64,000 nt of DNA from Variovorax sp. RA8. GTDB taxonomy: Bacteria; Pseudomonadota; Gammaproteobacteria; Burkholderiales; Burkholderiaceae_C. How positions within the stretch are numbered: the first letter of the stretch is position 1; the number at the start of each line of letters is the position of its first letter. Below the pieces are notes generated by a model. The model was not told where the DNA came from. It worked only from the letters and a program-made list of their open reading frames with translations, and searched no databases. Both the position numbers and the translations under genes were made by a program. The stretch covers positions 1 to 64,000 of the forward strand of contig NZ_LR594662.1 in the NCBI RefSeq assembly GCF_901827175.1, in the 5' to 3' direction. Shown one piece after another: positions 1-12,336 of the stretch.

Positions 1-1380
<1,380 letters not shown>

Positions 1381-1648
1381 TGCATGCCTGCCATCGCAGA
1401 TTCATTGGGGCGTGTCAAAGGACAACTCTGGGGAAAGTTCCGGCACAAACGGGCTGTTGTCCACAGGCGAGTCGCGCGCCCGGAAGTTGTGCGCCTTGGC
1501 GCGACACCACCGAAGCGCGCCTGCACACAGGCAGCCGGCAACGACAAGTGCCTGTCGGCAAAGCGGAAAATCGCCCTGTCCACAGCGGGGCCCGTCCCTT
1601 ATCTACTACTACTAATTTGAATTAAAGAAATAAAGGAAGAGGTAAGTC
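1381..1648. other. Putative oriC core between dnaA and dnaN
   Basis: This 268-base gene-free spacer contains, in order, a DnaA box TTGTCCACA (1457-1465), a second box CTGTCCACA (1576-1584), a GC-rich spacer, four CTA triplets (1603-1614) and an AT-rich tract (1615-1633). The order box, GC cluster, trios, AT-rich tract is that of the described bacterial basal unwinding element. Further DnaA boxes may lie upstream of dnaA, outside the window. Small open frames in the spacer have no recognisable content. The call rests on motif order only. Confidence 0.75.
1576..1633 (+). promoter_or_regulatory. DnaA box plus DnaA-trio unwinding element
   Basis: CTGTCCACA at 1576-1584 is followed by a G/C-rich stretch, then CTACTACTACTA at 1603-1614. 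That is four DnaA-trios when read as 3'-GAT on the complementary strand. The tract TTTGAATTAAAGAAATAAA follows. The trios lie about 18 bases from the box, consistent with DnaA filament growth from double-stranded boxes onto the melted strand. The AT-rich end runs into the dnaN ribosome binding site (AGGAAGAGG, about 1634-1642). Confidence 0.7.
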
Positions 1649-2755
1649 ATGATCGTTTTGAAGGCTACACAAGACAAAGTCCTCGCCGCCCTGCAGTCGG
1701 TGGCGGGCATCGTGGAGCGACGGCACACGCTTCCGATCCTGGCCAACGTGCTGATCCGCAAGACCGGACCCCGCCTGCAGCTGACCACCAGCGACCTGGA
1801 AATCCAGATCCGCACCCATGCCGAGCTCGGCGGTGACGACGGCAACTTCACCACCACCGTGGGCGCGCGCAAGCTGATCGACATCCTGCGCACCATGCCG
1901 GCCGACCAGACCGTGAGCCTGGAGTCGAGCGCGAGCAAGCTGGTGCTCAAGGGCGGCAAGAGCCGCTTCACGCTGCAGTCGCTGCCGGCCGAGGACTTCC
2001 CGCTGGTGCAGGAATCGGCCAACTTCGGTCCCGTGTTCAGCGTGCCGCAGAAGACCCTGAAGGACCTGCTGAGCCAGGTTTCCTTCGCGATGGCGGTGCA
2101 CGACATCCGCTACTACCTGAACGGCATCCTGTTCGTGGCCGAGGGCAAGCAGTTGAGCCTGGTGGCCACCGATGGCCATCGCCTGGCGTTCGCCTCCGCC
2201 ATGCTCGACGTGGAAGTGCCGCGCCAGGAGGTAATCCTGCCGCGCAAGACGGTGCTGGAAATGCAGCGCCTGCTGTCGGACGCCGAGGGCGCGATAGAGA
2301 TGCAGTTCGCCAACAACCAGGCCAAGTTCGCCTTCGAGGGCATGGAGTTCGTCACCAAGCTCGTGGAGGGCAAGTTCCCGGACTACAACCGCGTGATCCC
2401 CAAGAACCACAAGAACTCGGTGACGCTGGGCCGCGCGACGCTGCTGGCCAGCCTGCAGCGCACCGCGATCCTGACCAGCGAGAAGTTCAAGGGCGTGCGC
2501 CTCAACATCGAGCCCGGTACGCTGCGCATCGCATCCAACAACGCCGAGCAGGAAGAGGCCCAGGACGAGCTCGACATCGACTACGGCGGCGACGCCATCG
2601 AGATCGGCTTCAACGTGAGCTACCTGATCGACGCGCTGGCCAACATGGGCCAGGACATGGTGAAGCTGGACCTCGCCGATTCCAACAGCTCGGTACTGAT
2701 GACGATCCCCGAGAACGCTTCCTTCAAGTACGTCGTCATGCCGATGCGCATCTGA
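1649..2755 (+). CDS. dnaN: DNA polymerase III beta sliding clamp
   Basis: Ring-shaped processivity factor that tethers DNA polymerase III, and other clamp-binding proteins, to DNA. The 368-residue length matches the family's three repeated clamp domains of about 120 residues each. The N-terminus begins MIVLKATQDKVLAALQ, and the C-terminus ends in the usual YVVMPMRI-type strand that forms part of the peptide-binding cleft. A clear ribosome binding site (AGGAAGAGG) lies 6-7 bases before the ATG. It sits between the putative oriC and gyrB in the classic dnaA-dnaN-gyrB order. Confidence 0.99.
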   Translation: MIVLKATQDKVLAALQSVAGIVERRHTLPILANVLIRKTGPRLQLTTSDLEIQIRTHAELGGDDGNFTTTVGARKLIDILRTMPADQTVSLESSASKLVLKGGKSRFTLQSLPAEDFPLVQESANFGPVFSVPQKTLKDLLSQVSFAMAVHDIRYYLNGILFVAEGKQLSLVATDGHRLAFASAMLDVEVPRQEVILPRKTVLEMQRLLSDAEGAIEMQFANNQAKFAFEGMEFVTKLVEGKFPDYNRVIPKNHKNSVTLGRATLLASLQRTAILTSEKFKGVRLNIEPGTLRIASNNAEQEEAQDELDIDYGGDAIEIGFNVSYLIDALANMGQDMVKLDLADSNSSVLMTIPENASFKYVVMPMRI

Positions 2756-2826
2756 CGGCGTTTGGCAGGGAGTGACGAGACCCGCTCGCGGCTTTCCGCG
2801 GGCTTGGTCTTTGAAGAGACGAATAA

Positions 2827-5478
<2,652 letters not shown>

Positions 5479-5484
5479 GAGAGC

Positions 5485-5505
5485 GGCGGCGCGCTACGCG
5501 CCGCC
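5485..5505 (+). terminator. GC hairpin after gyrB
   Basis: A perfect 9-bp stem (GGCGGCGCG / CGCGCCGCC) with the 3-base loop CTA starts 7 bases after the gyrB stop codon. It has no U tract, so it is either a weak or factor-assisted terminator or an mRNA 3'-end stabiliser. The remaining bases up to the next gene at 5718 show nothing else I can name. Confidence 0.45.
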
Positions 5506-5717
5506 CTCGGCACACCGGAGCCCGGTCCGGGCGCAGGGCAGCGGGCGCTCGAACGCAGCCATCGCCCCCGCTCCAGCATCCCATGAGAGCCAAAAAATTG
5601 CCGCATTCGGGCCCAGCCGGCGACCGAACTGCGCGTAAACGCTATACCTAGCCCGACTTTTGCTAAGCAAGAATTTCGGCCGATTGGACGCCGTTTTTTG
5701 GAGCGAGGACAGAAGCG

Positions 5718-6218
5718 ATGAAACCGAACCGGTTCGGGTGGCCCCTGGCGGCACTGGTCTTCCTGGGTGCATGGACGTCGGCGCAGGCGCTGCCGTCGAA
5801 CCCGCCAATCCTGATGACCCAAGGCATCGAGTACATGTGCGGCGGCAAGAGCAGCGCCGAGGCGGCATTCATGCGCATGGTGTCGCCGCGCTGGGCCGCC
5901 ACGCTGGAGTTCTCGGTCAACCGCGCGAAGCCGGGCGACGTGCCGGACGACGTGACGGTGGTGGTGCGCGAGCGCTATACCGGCCGCCCGGTCATGCAGG
6001 CCGTCGCGGGGGCGCCTTTCATGCTGGCGCGGCTCGATCCCGGCGCCTACGAGGTCGACGCCACCCTCGGCGGGGTCACCCTGAGGCAACCGCTGACGGT
6101 GTTCAACGGCGTCGCGTCGCGGGCCGTGTTCGTCTGGCCTTCCAATGTCCATTTCGCCAATGCCGGCGGCCCGCGCATGGCGGAGCAGCAGGCCGCTGTG
6201 CGCAGCAGCAGCGACTGA
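5718..6218 (+). CDS. Secreted protein, tandem paralogue A
   Basis: Function unknown. The 166-residue product starts with a signal peptide (hydrophobic core ALVFLGAW, likely cut after AQA near residue 26). The mature part opens with PPILMTQGIEYMCGG. A beta-rich region follows that resembles carboxypeptidase-regulatory-like folds (FMLARLDPGAYEVDATLGG). The same architecture and many identical positions recur in the next gene at 6341, so the two are a local duplication. This copy has a longer C-terminal tail and one Cys in the GIEYM-x-GG motif. GAGG precedes the ATG. Periplasmic or outer-membrane location is inferred from the signal peptide. Confidence 0.75.
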   Translation: MKPNRFGWPLAALVFLGAWTSAQALPSNPPILMTQGIEYMCGGKSSAEAAFMRMVSPRWAATLEFSVNRAKPGDVPDDVTVVVRERYTGRPVMQAVAGAPFMLARLDPGAYEVDATLGGVTLRQPLTVFNGVASRAVFVWPSNVHFANAGGPRMAEQQAAVRSSSD

Positions 6219-6241
6219 TGCAGCGCCCGCGGTGGGGCGCC

Positions 6242-6256
6242 ACCTGAAGTTCAGGT
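6242..6256. promoter_or_regulatory. 15-bp perfect palindrome between the paralogues
   Basis: ACCTGAAGTTCAGGT is a perfect dyad (7+1+7) about 25 bases after the stop of the first paralogue and 85 bases before the second. The one-base centre rules out a normal RNA hairpin loop, so a protein-binding operator is the simpler reading. No regulator is assigned. Confidence 0.3.
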
Positions 6257-6340
6257 TCATCTAAGACTGGCTGGCCATAGTTCGGGCGCGGGGGCGATTC
6301 GCTTCGCTCCGCTTCGCACAACCCGAGCAAGGACACGGCT

Positions 6341-6802
6341 ATGAACACAACCCCTTTTTGGCGGCCGGTGGCCGCCCTGGCGCTTGGCGGTGCATCGCTT
6401 CTTGGTGCGCTGTCGGCGCATGCGGCCTACAACCCGCCCATCCACATGGCCAACGGTATCGAGTACATGAGCGGCGGCGTCAGCAGCGACGAGGCTGCGC
6501 TGATGGAGACCGTGGCGCCCCGGTGGCCGGCCACCTTCGAGTTCGCAGTCAAGGACGGCAGCCGTTCGGAGTTCGCGTCCGATGTCGCCGTGACGGTGCA
6601 CGACGCCGCCGGGCGCACCGTGCTGTCGCAGGTGAAGGCGCAAGGTCCCTTCATGGTGGCGCGCCTCGACCCCGGCCGCTACGAGGTGGAGGCGACGCTC
6701 GCCGGCCGCACGCTGAAGCAAACTGTCGAGATTCATGCCGGCAGCCCGACCCGGACCCTGTTCCTCTGGCCCGCCGGCACGGACGTCAGCGCGCACTCGT
6801 GA
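6341..6802 (+). CDS. Secreted protein, tandem paralogue B
   Basis: Function unknown; sister of the gene at 5718. The 153-residue product has a signal peptide (cut likely after AHA near residue 28). The mature start YNPPIHMANGIEYMSGG matches the neighbour's PPILMTQGIEYMCGG. Later blocks also match: EAALMETVAPRW against EAAFMRMVSPRW, and FMVARLDPGRYEVEATLAG against FMLARLDPGAYEVDATLGG. The fold is probably a small beta sandwich. AAGGA precedes the ATG. The 122-base spacer holds a palindrome, so the copies may be separately controlled. No catalytic motif is visible. Confidence 0.75.
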   Translation: MNTTPFWRPVAALALGGASLLGALSAHAAYNPPIHMANGIEYMSGGVSSDEAALMETVAPRWPATFEFAVKDGSRSEFASDVAVTVHDAAGRTVLSQVKAQGPFMVARLDPGRYEVEATLAGRTLKQTVEIHAGSPTRTLFLWPAGTDVSAHS

Positions 6803-6930
6803 ACCGAGGTCCTGGTGTCGAGTGAGATCGCCCGGCTTCCCGCTTTTCCGGGTTGGCACGCGCCTTGAATGTGGCGAGGGCAGCGCCCACATGCGCTCCT
6901 TGCGTCCTGCTGGTACCGTGCAAGGCCTCG

Positions 6931-8121
6931 ATGCCGCTTCGCCCCCTCACCCTCCTCATCACGCTGCTGCATGCCTACATCGGCCTGCGGCTGCTGCCTG
7001 CGCTTGCCGTGCTCACCGGCGCCTGGCCGCTGCTCCTGGCAGCGCTGGTGCTGTCGGCCGCCACCATGCCGCTGCCCTTCGTCGGTGCGCGCGGCGCCGG
7101 CAGGCGTGCGCCCTTGTCGGACGGCTGGAAATGGCTCGGCCTGCTCAGCATGGGGTGGTTCTCCTCGATGTTCGTCCTGACCCTGGTGCGCGACCTCGGC
7201 CTTCTGCTGACCTGGATCGTTGCCGCCTTCGGCGGATGGGCGTTCGATGGCCCGCGCACGCAGGCCTGGAGCGCGGCGGCGGTGCCCTTCATGGCGACGC
7301 TGGTCTCGCTGATCGGCTTCTTCAACGCCCGGCGCACTGCGAGCGTGGTGCGCGTGGACGTGCCGATCCGCGACCTGCCGGCGAGCCTCGAGGGCTTCAC
7401 CATCGCCCAGCTCAGCGACATCCACGTCGGGACGACCATCCGGCGCGGCTACCTCCAGCGCATCGTCAATGCGGTCAACCGGCTGGGGGCCGACATGGTC
7501 GCGATCACCGGCGACCTGGTTGACGGCACCGTGGCCGAACTGCGCGATCACGTGGCGCCGCTGGGCAGCCTGCGTGCGCGCCACGGCACGTTCGTGGTGA
7601 CCGGCAACCACGAGTACTACGCCGGCGCTCACGCCTGGATCGACGAGCTGCGGCGCCTCGGGCTGCGCGTGCTGCTCAACGAGCACGTGGTGCTGCAGAC
7701 GCGCAACGTGAAGGGTGCGCAGACCGACGAGGAGGCGTTCGACAGCGCCCTGGTCGTGGCCGGCGTGACCGACTACACCGCCGGGCATTTCGACGCCGCC
7801 CATGCCAGCGATCCCCTGCGCGCCCTGCACGGTGCGCCGCCGCTGGTGCGCACCCGGCTGCTGCTCGCGCACCAGCCGCGCAGCGCGCCGGCCGCAGCCG
7901 AGGCGGGCTACCAGCTGCAGCTCTCGGGGCACACGCACGGGGGCCAGTTCTTCCCGTGGAACCTGTTCGTGCCGCTGCAGCAGCCCTTCACTGCCGGGCT
8001 GCACCGACTGCGCGAGATGTGGATCTACACCAGCCGAGGCACCGGCTACTGGGGTCCGCCCAAGCGCTTTGGCGCGCCCTCCGAAATCACGCTGCTGAGG
8101 CTGGTGCCGGAACGGCCCTGA
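6931..8121 (+). CDS. Membrane-anchored metallophosphoesterase
   Basis: Predicted calcineurin-type phosphoesterase held in the inner membrane. The N-terminal 130 residues form about four hydrophobic helices, and the catalytic domain follows. Its five metal motifs are all present: SDIHVG, GDLVDG, GNHEYY, LAHQPR and GHTHGGQ. This is the YkuE/YaeI-like arrangement; some relatives act on lipid or nucleotide phosphates, so no substrate is assigned. The frame is open 26 codons further upstream, but the chosen ATG begins the first hydrophobic helix directly (MPLRPLTLLITLL). The gene appears to be a single transcription unit. Confidence 0.85.
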   Translation: MPLRPLTLLITLLHAYIGLRLLPALAVLTGAWPLLLAALVLSAATMPLPFVGARGAGRRAPLSDGWKWLGLLSMGWFSSMFVLTLVRDLGLLLTWIVAAFGGWAFDGPRTQAWSAAAVPFMATLVSLIGFFNARRTASVVRVDVPIRDLPASLEGFTIAQLSDIHVGTTIRRGYLQRIVNAVNRLGADMVAITGDLVDGTVAELRDHVAPLGSLRARHGTFVVTGNHEYYAGAHAWIDELRRLGLRVLLNEHVVLQTRNVKGAQTDEEAFDSALVVAGVTDYTAGHFDAAHASDPLRALHGAPPLVRTRLLLAHQPRSAPAAAEAGYQLQLSGHTHGGQFFPWNLFVPLQQPFTAGLHRLREMWIYTSRGTGYWGPPKRFGAPSEITLLRLVPERP

Positions 8122-8254
8122 ACGAATGCGCCCTCAGCCAGGAGCGCGGTAGGCCGGCAGCAGCTCGCCGATGGCGGTCAGCGAGAAGCCGATGGGTCTC
8201 GCCATCGCGATGAACACCACTTCGCGCCGCATCGACTCCCTGCCGCCGCGGCGC

Positions 8255-8764
8255 TCAGGCTTGCGGGCCTGCGAGCCGCTGCGCGTTGGCACTCGCCTTG
8301 GCGTGGATCGGCTTGAGGCCGCGCTGTGCGATGCGTGCGCCGGCGCTCGACAGCTGGCTCAGCGTGGCGGCCGAGCGCGTGGCTGCGCCAACGAGCGCTC
8401 GGCCGTGGGTCGAGATCTGCGCCGGCGTGGTGCTGGTGGCCAGCGAAGCCATCGCGACAGCGCCGCCCAGCCATTGCCGAACGGCGCGGTGGACGAGCGC
8501 GAACTGGGTGCTGTGCAGCTGGTTGGCGATCGCGGCCCCCGACTCGGTGGCCGCCGCCAGCTTCTCATGGCCCATGAGTTGCATCTCGGCGAGGTCCGCT
8601 TCGCTGGGCGCGAGGCCGGCCCTGGCCATGCGCTCGGTGCGCAGCTGGATCACGAAGCTGGAATACAGCAGCATCTCCTGGGTCTTGAAGGCCACATCCG
8701 CCCATAGCATGAACGGGTTGAAGAACCGGGAGGAGGAGAAGAAGGCTGTGGACATGAACGTCAT
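8255..8764 (-). CDS. Phasin-like polyhydroxyalkanoate granule protein
   Basis: Likely coats polyhydroxyalkanoate storage granules. The 169-residue product has the NPFMLWADVAFKTQEMLLYSS opening, the RTERMARAGLAPS turn and the LMGHEKLAAATES segment. I associate these with the Burkholderiales granule-associated phasin family, which differs from the TIGR01985 phasin found at 54310. The rest is alanine-rich and helical, ending in a basic tail. An internal Met three codons in is an alternative start. It stands alone on the minus strand between the phosphoesterase and pagL. About 130 bases on its downstream side hold nothing recognisable. Confidence 0.65.
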   Translation of the reverse strand: MTFMSTAFFSSSRFFNPFMLWADVAFKTQEMLLYSSFVIQLRTERMARAGLAPSEADLAEMQLMGHEKLAAATESGAAIANQLHSTQFALVHRAVRQWLGGAVAMASLATSTTPAQISTHGRALVGAATRSAATLSQLSSAGARIAQRGLKPIHAKASANAQRLAGPQA

Positions 8765-8929
8765 ACGATAGGCTGGAACCCACTATAGGCCCGTCGAGGG
8801 GGGCCGTGGCAGCGCGGCGAGTTTTCGGCGAAGATTTCGTCTCATTTGTCGCGGCGACCTGGCCACGTCCGCCCCCTGTAAGGTGGCGGTGGCAGGCGCC
8901 GTTTCCGTTTCTTCCCCAGGCCTGTTGGA

Positions 8930-9502
8930 ATGCCCAATAAAAAAACGCCCTGCGCCAAGGTTCTGCTGTGTGCCGGTCTCTTGTCGCTTTCCGCCGCCGC
9001 GTCCGCCTTCGAGGATCGCGCGCCCGCCTTCTACTTCGATGCCGGCCGTGCGCCGCACAACGACACCAGCACCCGATCGCTGACGATCGGTGCGGTCCTG
9101 CCGTGGGGGCAGCAGGACCTCGTCTGGGGGACCCAGGTCACTGCGTATGCGGACTTGTTCCTCAGCCAGTGGCGCACGCCGAAGGTCGATAGGAGCGGGC
9201 ATCACAACTACTCGCAGCTGGGCGCCATTGCTGGCTGGCGCTTTCGCTTCGAAGAGGGCGCCTCGCCATGGTTCTTCGAGGCGGGCCTCGGGATCACCAT
9301 GATGAACGACCGCTACCAGTCGCCCGATCGCAGCTTCAGCACCCGCTTCCAGTTCACCGAGCAACTGGGCGTCGGCCGCAACTTCGGCGCGCGCGGCGAG
9401 CACGAGCTCTCGCTGCGGATCCAGCATTTCTCGAACGCCGGCATCCGGAAGCCGAATCCTGGCGAGAATTTCTACAAGGTGCGCTACCTCTACCGCTTCT
9501 GA
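8930..9502 (+). CDS. pagL: Lipid A 3-O-deacylase (PagL family)
   Basis: Outer-membrane beta-barrel that removes the 3-O acyl chain of lipid A and so alters endotoxin activity and membrane packing. The 190-residue product has a signal peptide (cut after ASA near residue 26). The barrel's last strands carry the family signature: RIQHFSNAGIRKPNPGENF contains the catalytic His and Ser in the H-F-S order, and the C-terminus ends in aromatic YRF as outer-membrane barrels do. Its 3' end overlaps the convergent glycosylase gene by 13 bases. Confidence 0.88.
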   Translation: MPNKKTPCAKVLLCAGLLSLSAAASAFEDRAPAFYFDAGRAPHNDTSTRSLTIGAVLPWGQQDLVWGTQVTAYADLFLSQWRTPKVDRSGHHNYSQLGAIAGWRFRFEEGASPWFFEAGLGITMMNDRYQSPDRSFSTRFQFTEQLGVGRNFGARGEHELSLRIQHFSNAGIRKPNPGENFYKVRYLYRF

Positions 9503-11019
9503 GCGCCACGCTTGCGCGCGGCCAGGTAGGCGCCGGCGACGGCGAGGTCCTGCAGCCACAGGGCATAAGCGGATTCCCGCTGCTCCGGATCGCCCCTGAG
9601 CAGCGCAGACGGATGCAGCGTGACCAGCACCGGCAGGCCCCGCGCATCGGTGTGCCACTGGCCGCGCTCGCGCATCACCGCCACCGGCCGCCCGAGCAGG
9701 GCGCGTGCGGCCGTGGCACCGAGCGCGATGACGGCATGCGGGCGCACCTGGGCAATCTCGCTTTCGAGCCAGTGCAGGCAGATGGCGACTTCGCGCTGGG
9801 CCGGCGTCTTGTGCATGCGGCGTTTGCCGCGCAACTCGAACTTGAAGTGCTTGACGGCGTTGGTCACATACAGCTGGTCGCGCGACCAGCCCAGGTCTGC
9901 CACGGCCTTGTCGAACAGCCGTCCGGCCGGACCCACGAAGGGCCGGCCTTGCAGGTCCTCCTGGTCACCGGGTTGCTCGCCGACGACCATCACCGCGGCA
10001 GCGGCCGGGCCCTCGCCGAACACCGATTGCGTGGCGTGCTCGCCGATCGGGCATGCGCGGCAGCGGTCCGTCGCCTGGCTCAGCGCTTCCAATGCCTGCT
10101 GGGGGTTCTCGGGCAATCCGGGAGGGTCGGGGTAGGCGGGGGAATCGGGGTTATCGGGCATGGCAACCTCCATCGATCCGGGGCCTCGTGCGGCGGCCGG
10201 AATGCGGCGCATGGGCGTGGTAGGCGCGGCTTCGATCATGCGCTCGCTGCGCGATGCCGCGTCGCCTGCGAGCGCGCCGATGAGTGGGGCTTCGGGCAGG
10301 TTGTGCCAGTAGCTGCGCGGCATCTGCCGTTGCATGGTGGCGAGCTTCAGGCGTGCCGGGTTGAAGACATGGCGGTAGTAGGTGAGCCACAGGTGCTCGC
10401 CCGCGTCGGGCGGCGGCGCACGATCGCGCGAAACGCCGGGACCGCATTCGAGCACCCCGCCGTCCCAGTGCAGGCTGCATTCGGGCGTGAGGATCGCCCA
10501 GCTCATCCCGGTGAAACGCTGCACGAAGAAAGGCGCGACCGCCTCCACGATGTGGTGCTCGGGCTCGAACCAGGCCACGTGCAGCGGGGCGTCCGCATCC
10601 GGCTCCTCGACCGTGCGGAATCGAATGAAGGCTTTCATCCGGTGCATGTCCCTTCGCACCGCCTGTGCCATGCGGCGAGCGCGTAAGCGTTCCGGATCCA
10701 GCGGGTCGTGGCGCAATCCGGGCTCGTGCACCAGGCGCCACAGCAACCGATAGAGCAGCGCGAAGCGTGCCGGATCGGCATGCAGGATCACGGATTCGCA
10801 CAGCGAAACAAAGGATGCGGGCACCACGAGAGTGCCGCCGCCGGTGTCTTCGCCGTGCTCTTGAAGCGCTATCTCGCCGAAGAGCTCGCGGGTGCTTCCC
10901 TCGCGCGTGCACCAGCTCACCTGCTCCGGCGGCACGAGCCGGGCAAGCAGGCTGCGGGCCTCTCGGCGGAAGCCGGGCCAATCGGTTTCGCCGGCCAGCG
11001 TGACGAGGTGATGCACCAT
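9490..11019 (-). CDS. udgX: DUF4130-UdgX fusion, uracil-DNA glycosylase family
   Basis: Probable DNA repair protein of 509 residues. Residues 1 to about 250 match the TIGR03915/DUF4130 domain that accompanies the radical SAM partner. About 290-500 is a family 4-like uracil-DNA glycosylase. The motif GEQPGDQED starts at residue 347, and the UdgX R-loop GKRRMH puts the histidine at 403. In characterised UdgX the equivalent His forms a covalent bond with the abasic site left by uracil excision. A C-x-x-C pair (CRAC) ahead of the motif fits the 4Fe-4S cluster. It lies 42 bases after the radical SAM gene, so the two are probably co-transcribed. Confidence 0.88.
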   Translation of the reverse strand: MVHHLVTLAGETDWPGFRREARSLLARLVPPEQVSWCTREGSTRELFGEIALQEHGEDTGGGTLVVPASFVSLCESVILHADPARFALLYRLLWRLVHEPGLRHDPLDPERLRARRMAQAVRRDMHRMKAFIRFRTVEEPDADAPLHVAWFEPEHHIVEAVAPFFVQRFTGMSWAILTPECSLHWDGGVLECGPGVSRDRAPPPDAGEHLWLTYYRHVFNPARLKLATMQRQMPRSYWHNLPEAPLIGALAGDAASRSERMIEAAPTTPMRRIPAAARGPGSMEVAMPDNPDSPAYPDPPGLPENPQQALEALSQATDRCRACPIGEHATQSVFGEGPAAAAVMVVGEQPGDQEDLQGRPFVGPAGRLFDKAVADLGWSRDQLYVTNAVKHFKFELRGKRRMHKTPAQREVAICLHWLESEIAQVRPHAVIALGATAARALLGRPVAVMRERGQWHTDARGLPVLVTLHPSALLRGDPEQRESAYALWLQDLAVAGAYLAARKRGAQKR

Positions 11020-11061
11020 GCCGCACGTTAGAGAACGAGCGGGCGGCCGTGTTGTAGGCCT

Positions 11062-12336
11062 TCAGCCGGAAAACAGCGAAGCCTGGACCGGCGCAGGCTT
11101 GAAGCGCGCGGTGATGTCCATGGCGTCGAGAGGGCGGCCGGGCCGATGGTCCTCGGTCACGACGAACAGCATCACCGTCGCCAGCGGGACGCGCAACCGG
11201 CGCAGGTCCTCGCTGCGCAGCCGCCGCACGCGACGTGCGGCCAGCAGCCGCTCGACGGCCTTCACGCCCAGCCCCGGTACCCGCAGCAGCATCTCGCGTG
11301 GGGCACGGTTCAGGTCCACGGGAAAGCGTTCGCGATGCGCCAGCGCCCACGCGAGCTTGGGATCGACGTCGAGCCGGAGCATGCCGTGCGAGGCGGGGAC
11401 GATCTCCTCGTGGGAGAAGCCGTAGTAGCGCATCAGCCAGTCGGCCTGGTACAGGCGGTGCTCGCGCGCCAGCGGCGGCGCCTGCAGCGGCAGGGAAGGC
11501 GAGGCGTCGGGGATGGGGCTGAAGGCCGAGTAGTACACGCGGCGCAGCCCATAGGCGCCGTACAGCCTGGCGCTGGTCGCGAGGATCGCGCGATCGTCGG
11601 TGGCATCCGCGCCGACGATCATCTGCGTGCTCTGCCCGGCGGGCGCGAACGGCGCGGGCGCGCTGCGCCGGGGAGGCGCACCGGGCATCGACACGGGCCT
11701 GGCGGACGCTGCCTCGAGCGATTCGGCGCGGGACTGGTCGATCTGCGTTCGCAGCCGAGCCATCGAGCGGCGGATGGCATGGGAGTTCTTTTCGGGCGCG
11801 AGCGCGGCCAGCCCTTGCACCGTCGGCAGCTCGATGTTGATGCTCAGCCGGTCGGCGTATCGGCCGGCCCGCTGCAGCAGCTCGGGCGCCGCATCGGGAA
11901 TGGTCTTGAGGTGGATGTAGCCGCGAAAGTCATGCGTTTCGCGCAGCACGCGCGCGACCTCGACCACCTGCTCCATCGTGTAGTCGGGACTGCGGATGAT
12001 CCCCGAGCTCAGGAACAGTCCCTCGATGCAGTTGCGGCGATAGAAGTCCAGCGTCAGCGCCACGACCTCGTCGACCGTGAAGCGCGCGCGAGGCACGTTG
12101 CTGCTGACGCGGTTGACGCAATAGAGGCAGTCGTAGCCGCAGTAGTTGGTGAGCAACACCTTGAGCAGCGAAACGCAGCGGCCGTCCGGCGTGAAGCTGT
12201 GGCAGATGCCGTGGCCATCGGTGGAGCCGATGCCACGGCCGCCGATCGAGTCGCGGCGCACGCCGCCGCTGGACGCGCACGAGGCGTCGTACTTGGCAGC
12301 GTCGGCGAGGATGGAAAGCTTTTGCTGGATGTCCAC
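11062..12336 (-). CDS. Radical SAM DNA modification/repair protein (TIGR03916)
   Basis: Putative radical S-adenosylmethionine enzyme acting on DNA, known as the constant partner of the DUF4130/UdgX protein. It has 424 residues. The cluster motif C66-GYD-C70-LY-C73 is the classic CxxxCxxC. The C-terminus has a helix-hairpin-helix (RVPGLGVKAVERLLAARRVR) expected to grip DNA. Its start codon is GTG, and the N-terminus LSILADAAKYDASCASSG matches the family start as I know it. The GTG directly abuts a LexA box, which makes SOS control of the operon likely. The chemical reaction is not established. Confidence 0.87.
   Translation of the reverse strand: MDIQQKLSILADAAKYDASCASSGGVRRDSIGGRGIGSTDGHGICHSFTPDGRCVSLLKVLLTNYCGYDCLYCVNRVSSNVPRARFTVDEVVALTLDFYRRNCIEGLFLSSGIIRSPDYTMEQVVEVARVLRETHDFRGYIHLKTIPDAAPELLQRAGRYADRLSINIELPTVQGLAALAPEKNSHAIRRSMARLRTQIDQSRAESLEAASARPVSMPGAPPRRSAPAPFAPAGQSTQMIVGADATDDRAILATSARLYGAYGLRRVYYSAFSPIPDASPSLPLQAPPLAREHRLYQADWLMRYYGFSHEEIVPASHGMLRLDVDPKLAWALAHRERFPVDLNRAPREMLLRVPGLGVKAVERLLAARRVRRLRSEDLRRLRVPLATVMLFVVTEDHRPGRPLDAMDITARFKPAPVQASLFSG

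Noticed and set aside
1521..1529. CTGCACACA as a third DnaA box
   Set aside because: Only 5 of 9 positions agree with TTATCCACA, so it is no better than chance.
2785..2815. CCCGC...GCGGG stem before gyrB as a terminator or attenuator
   Set aside because: Short stem, long loop and no T tract. There is not enough to call a regulatory element.
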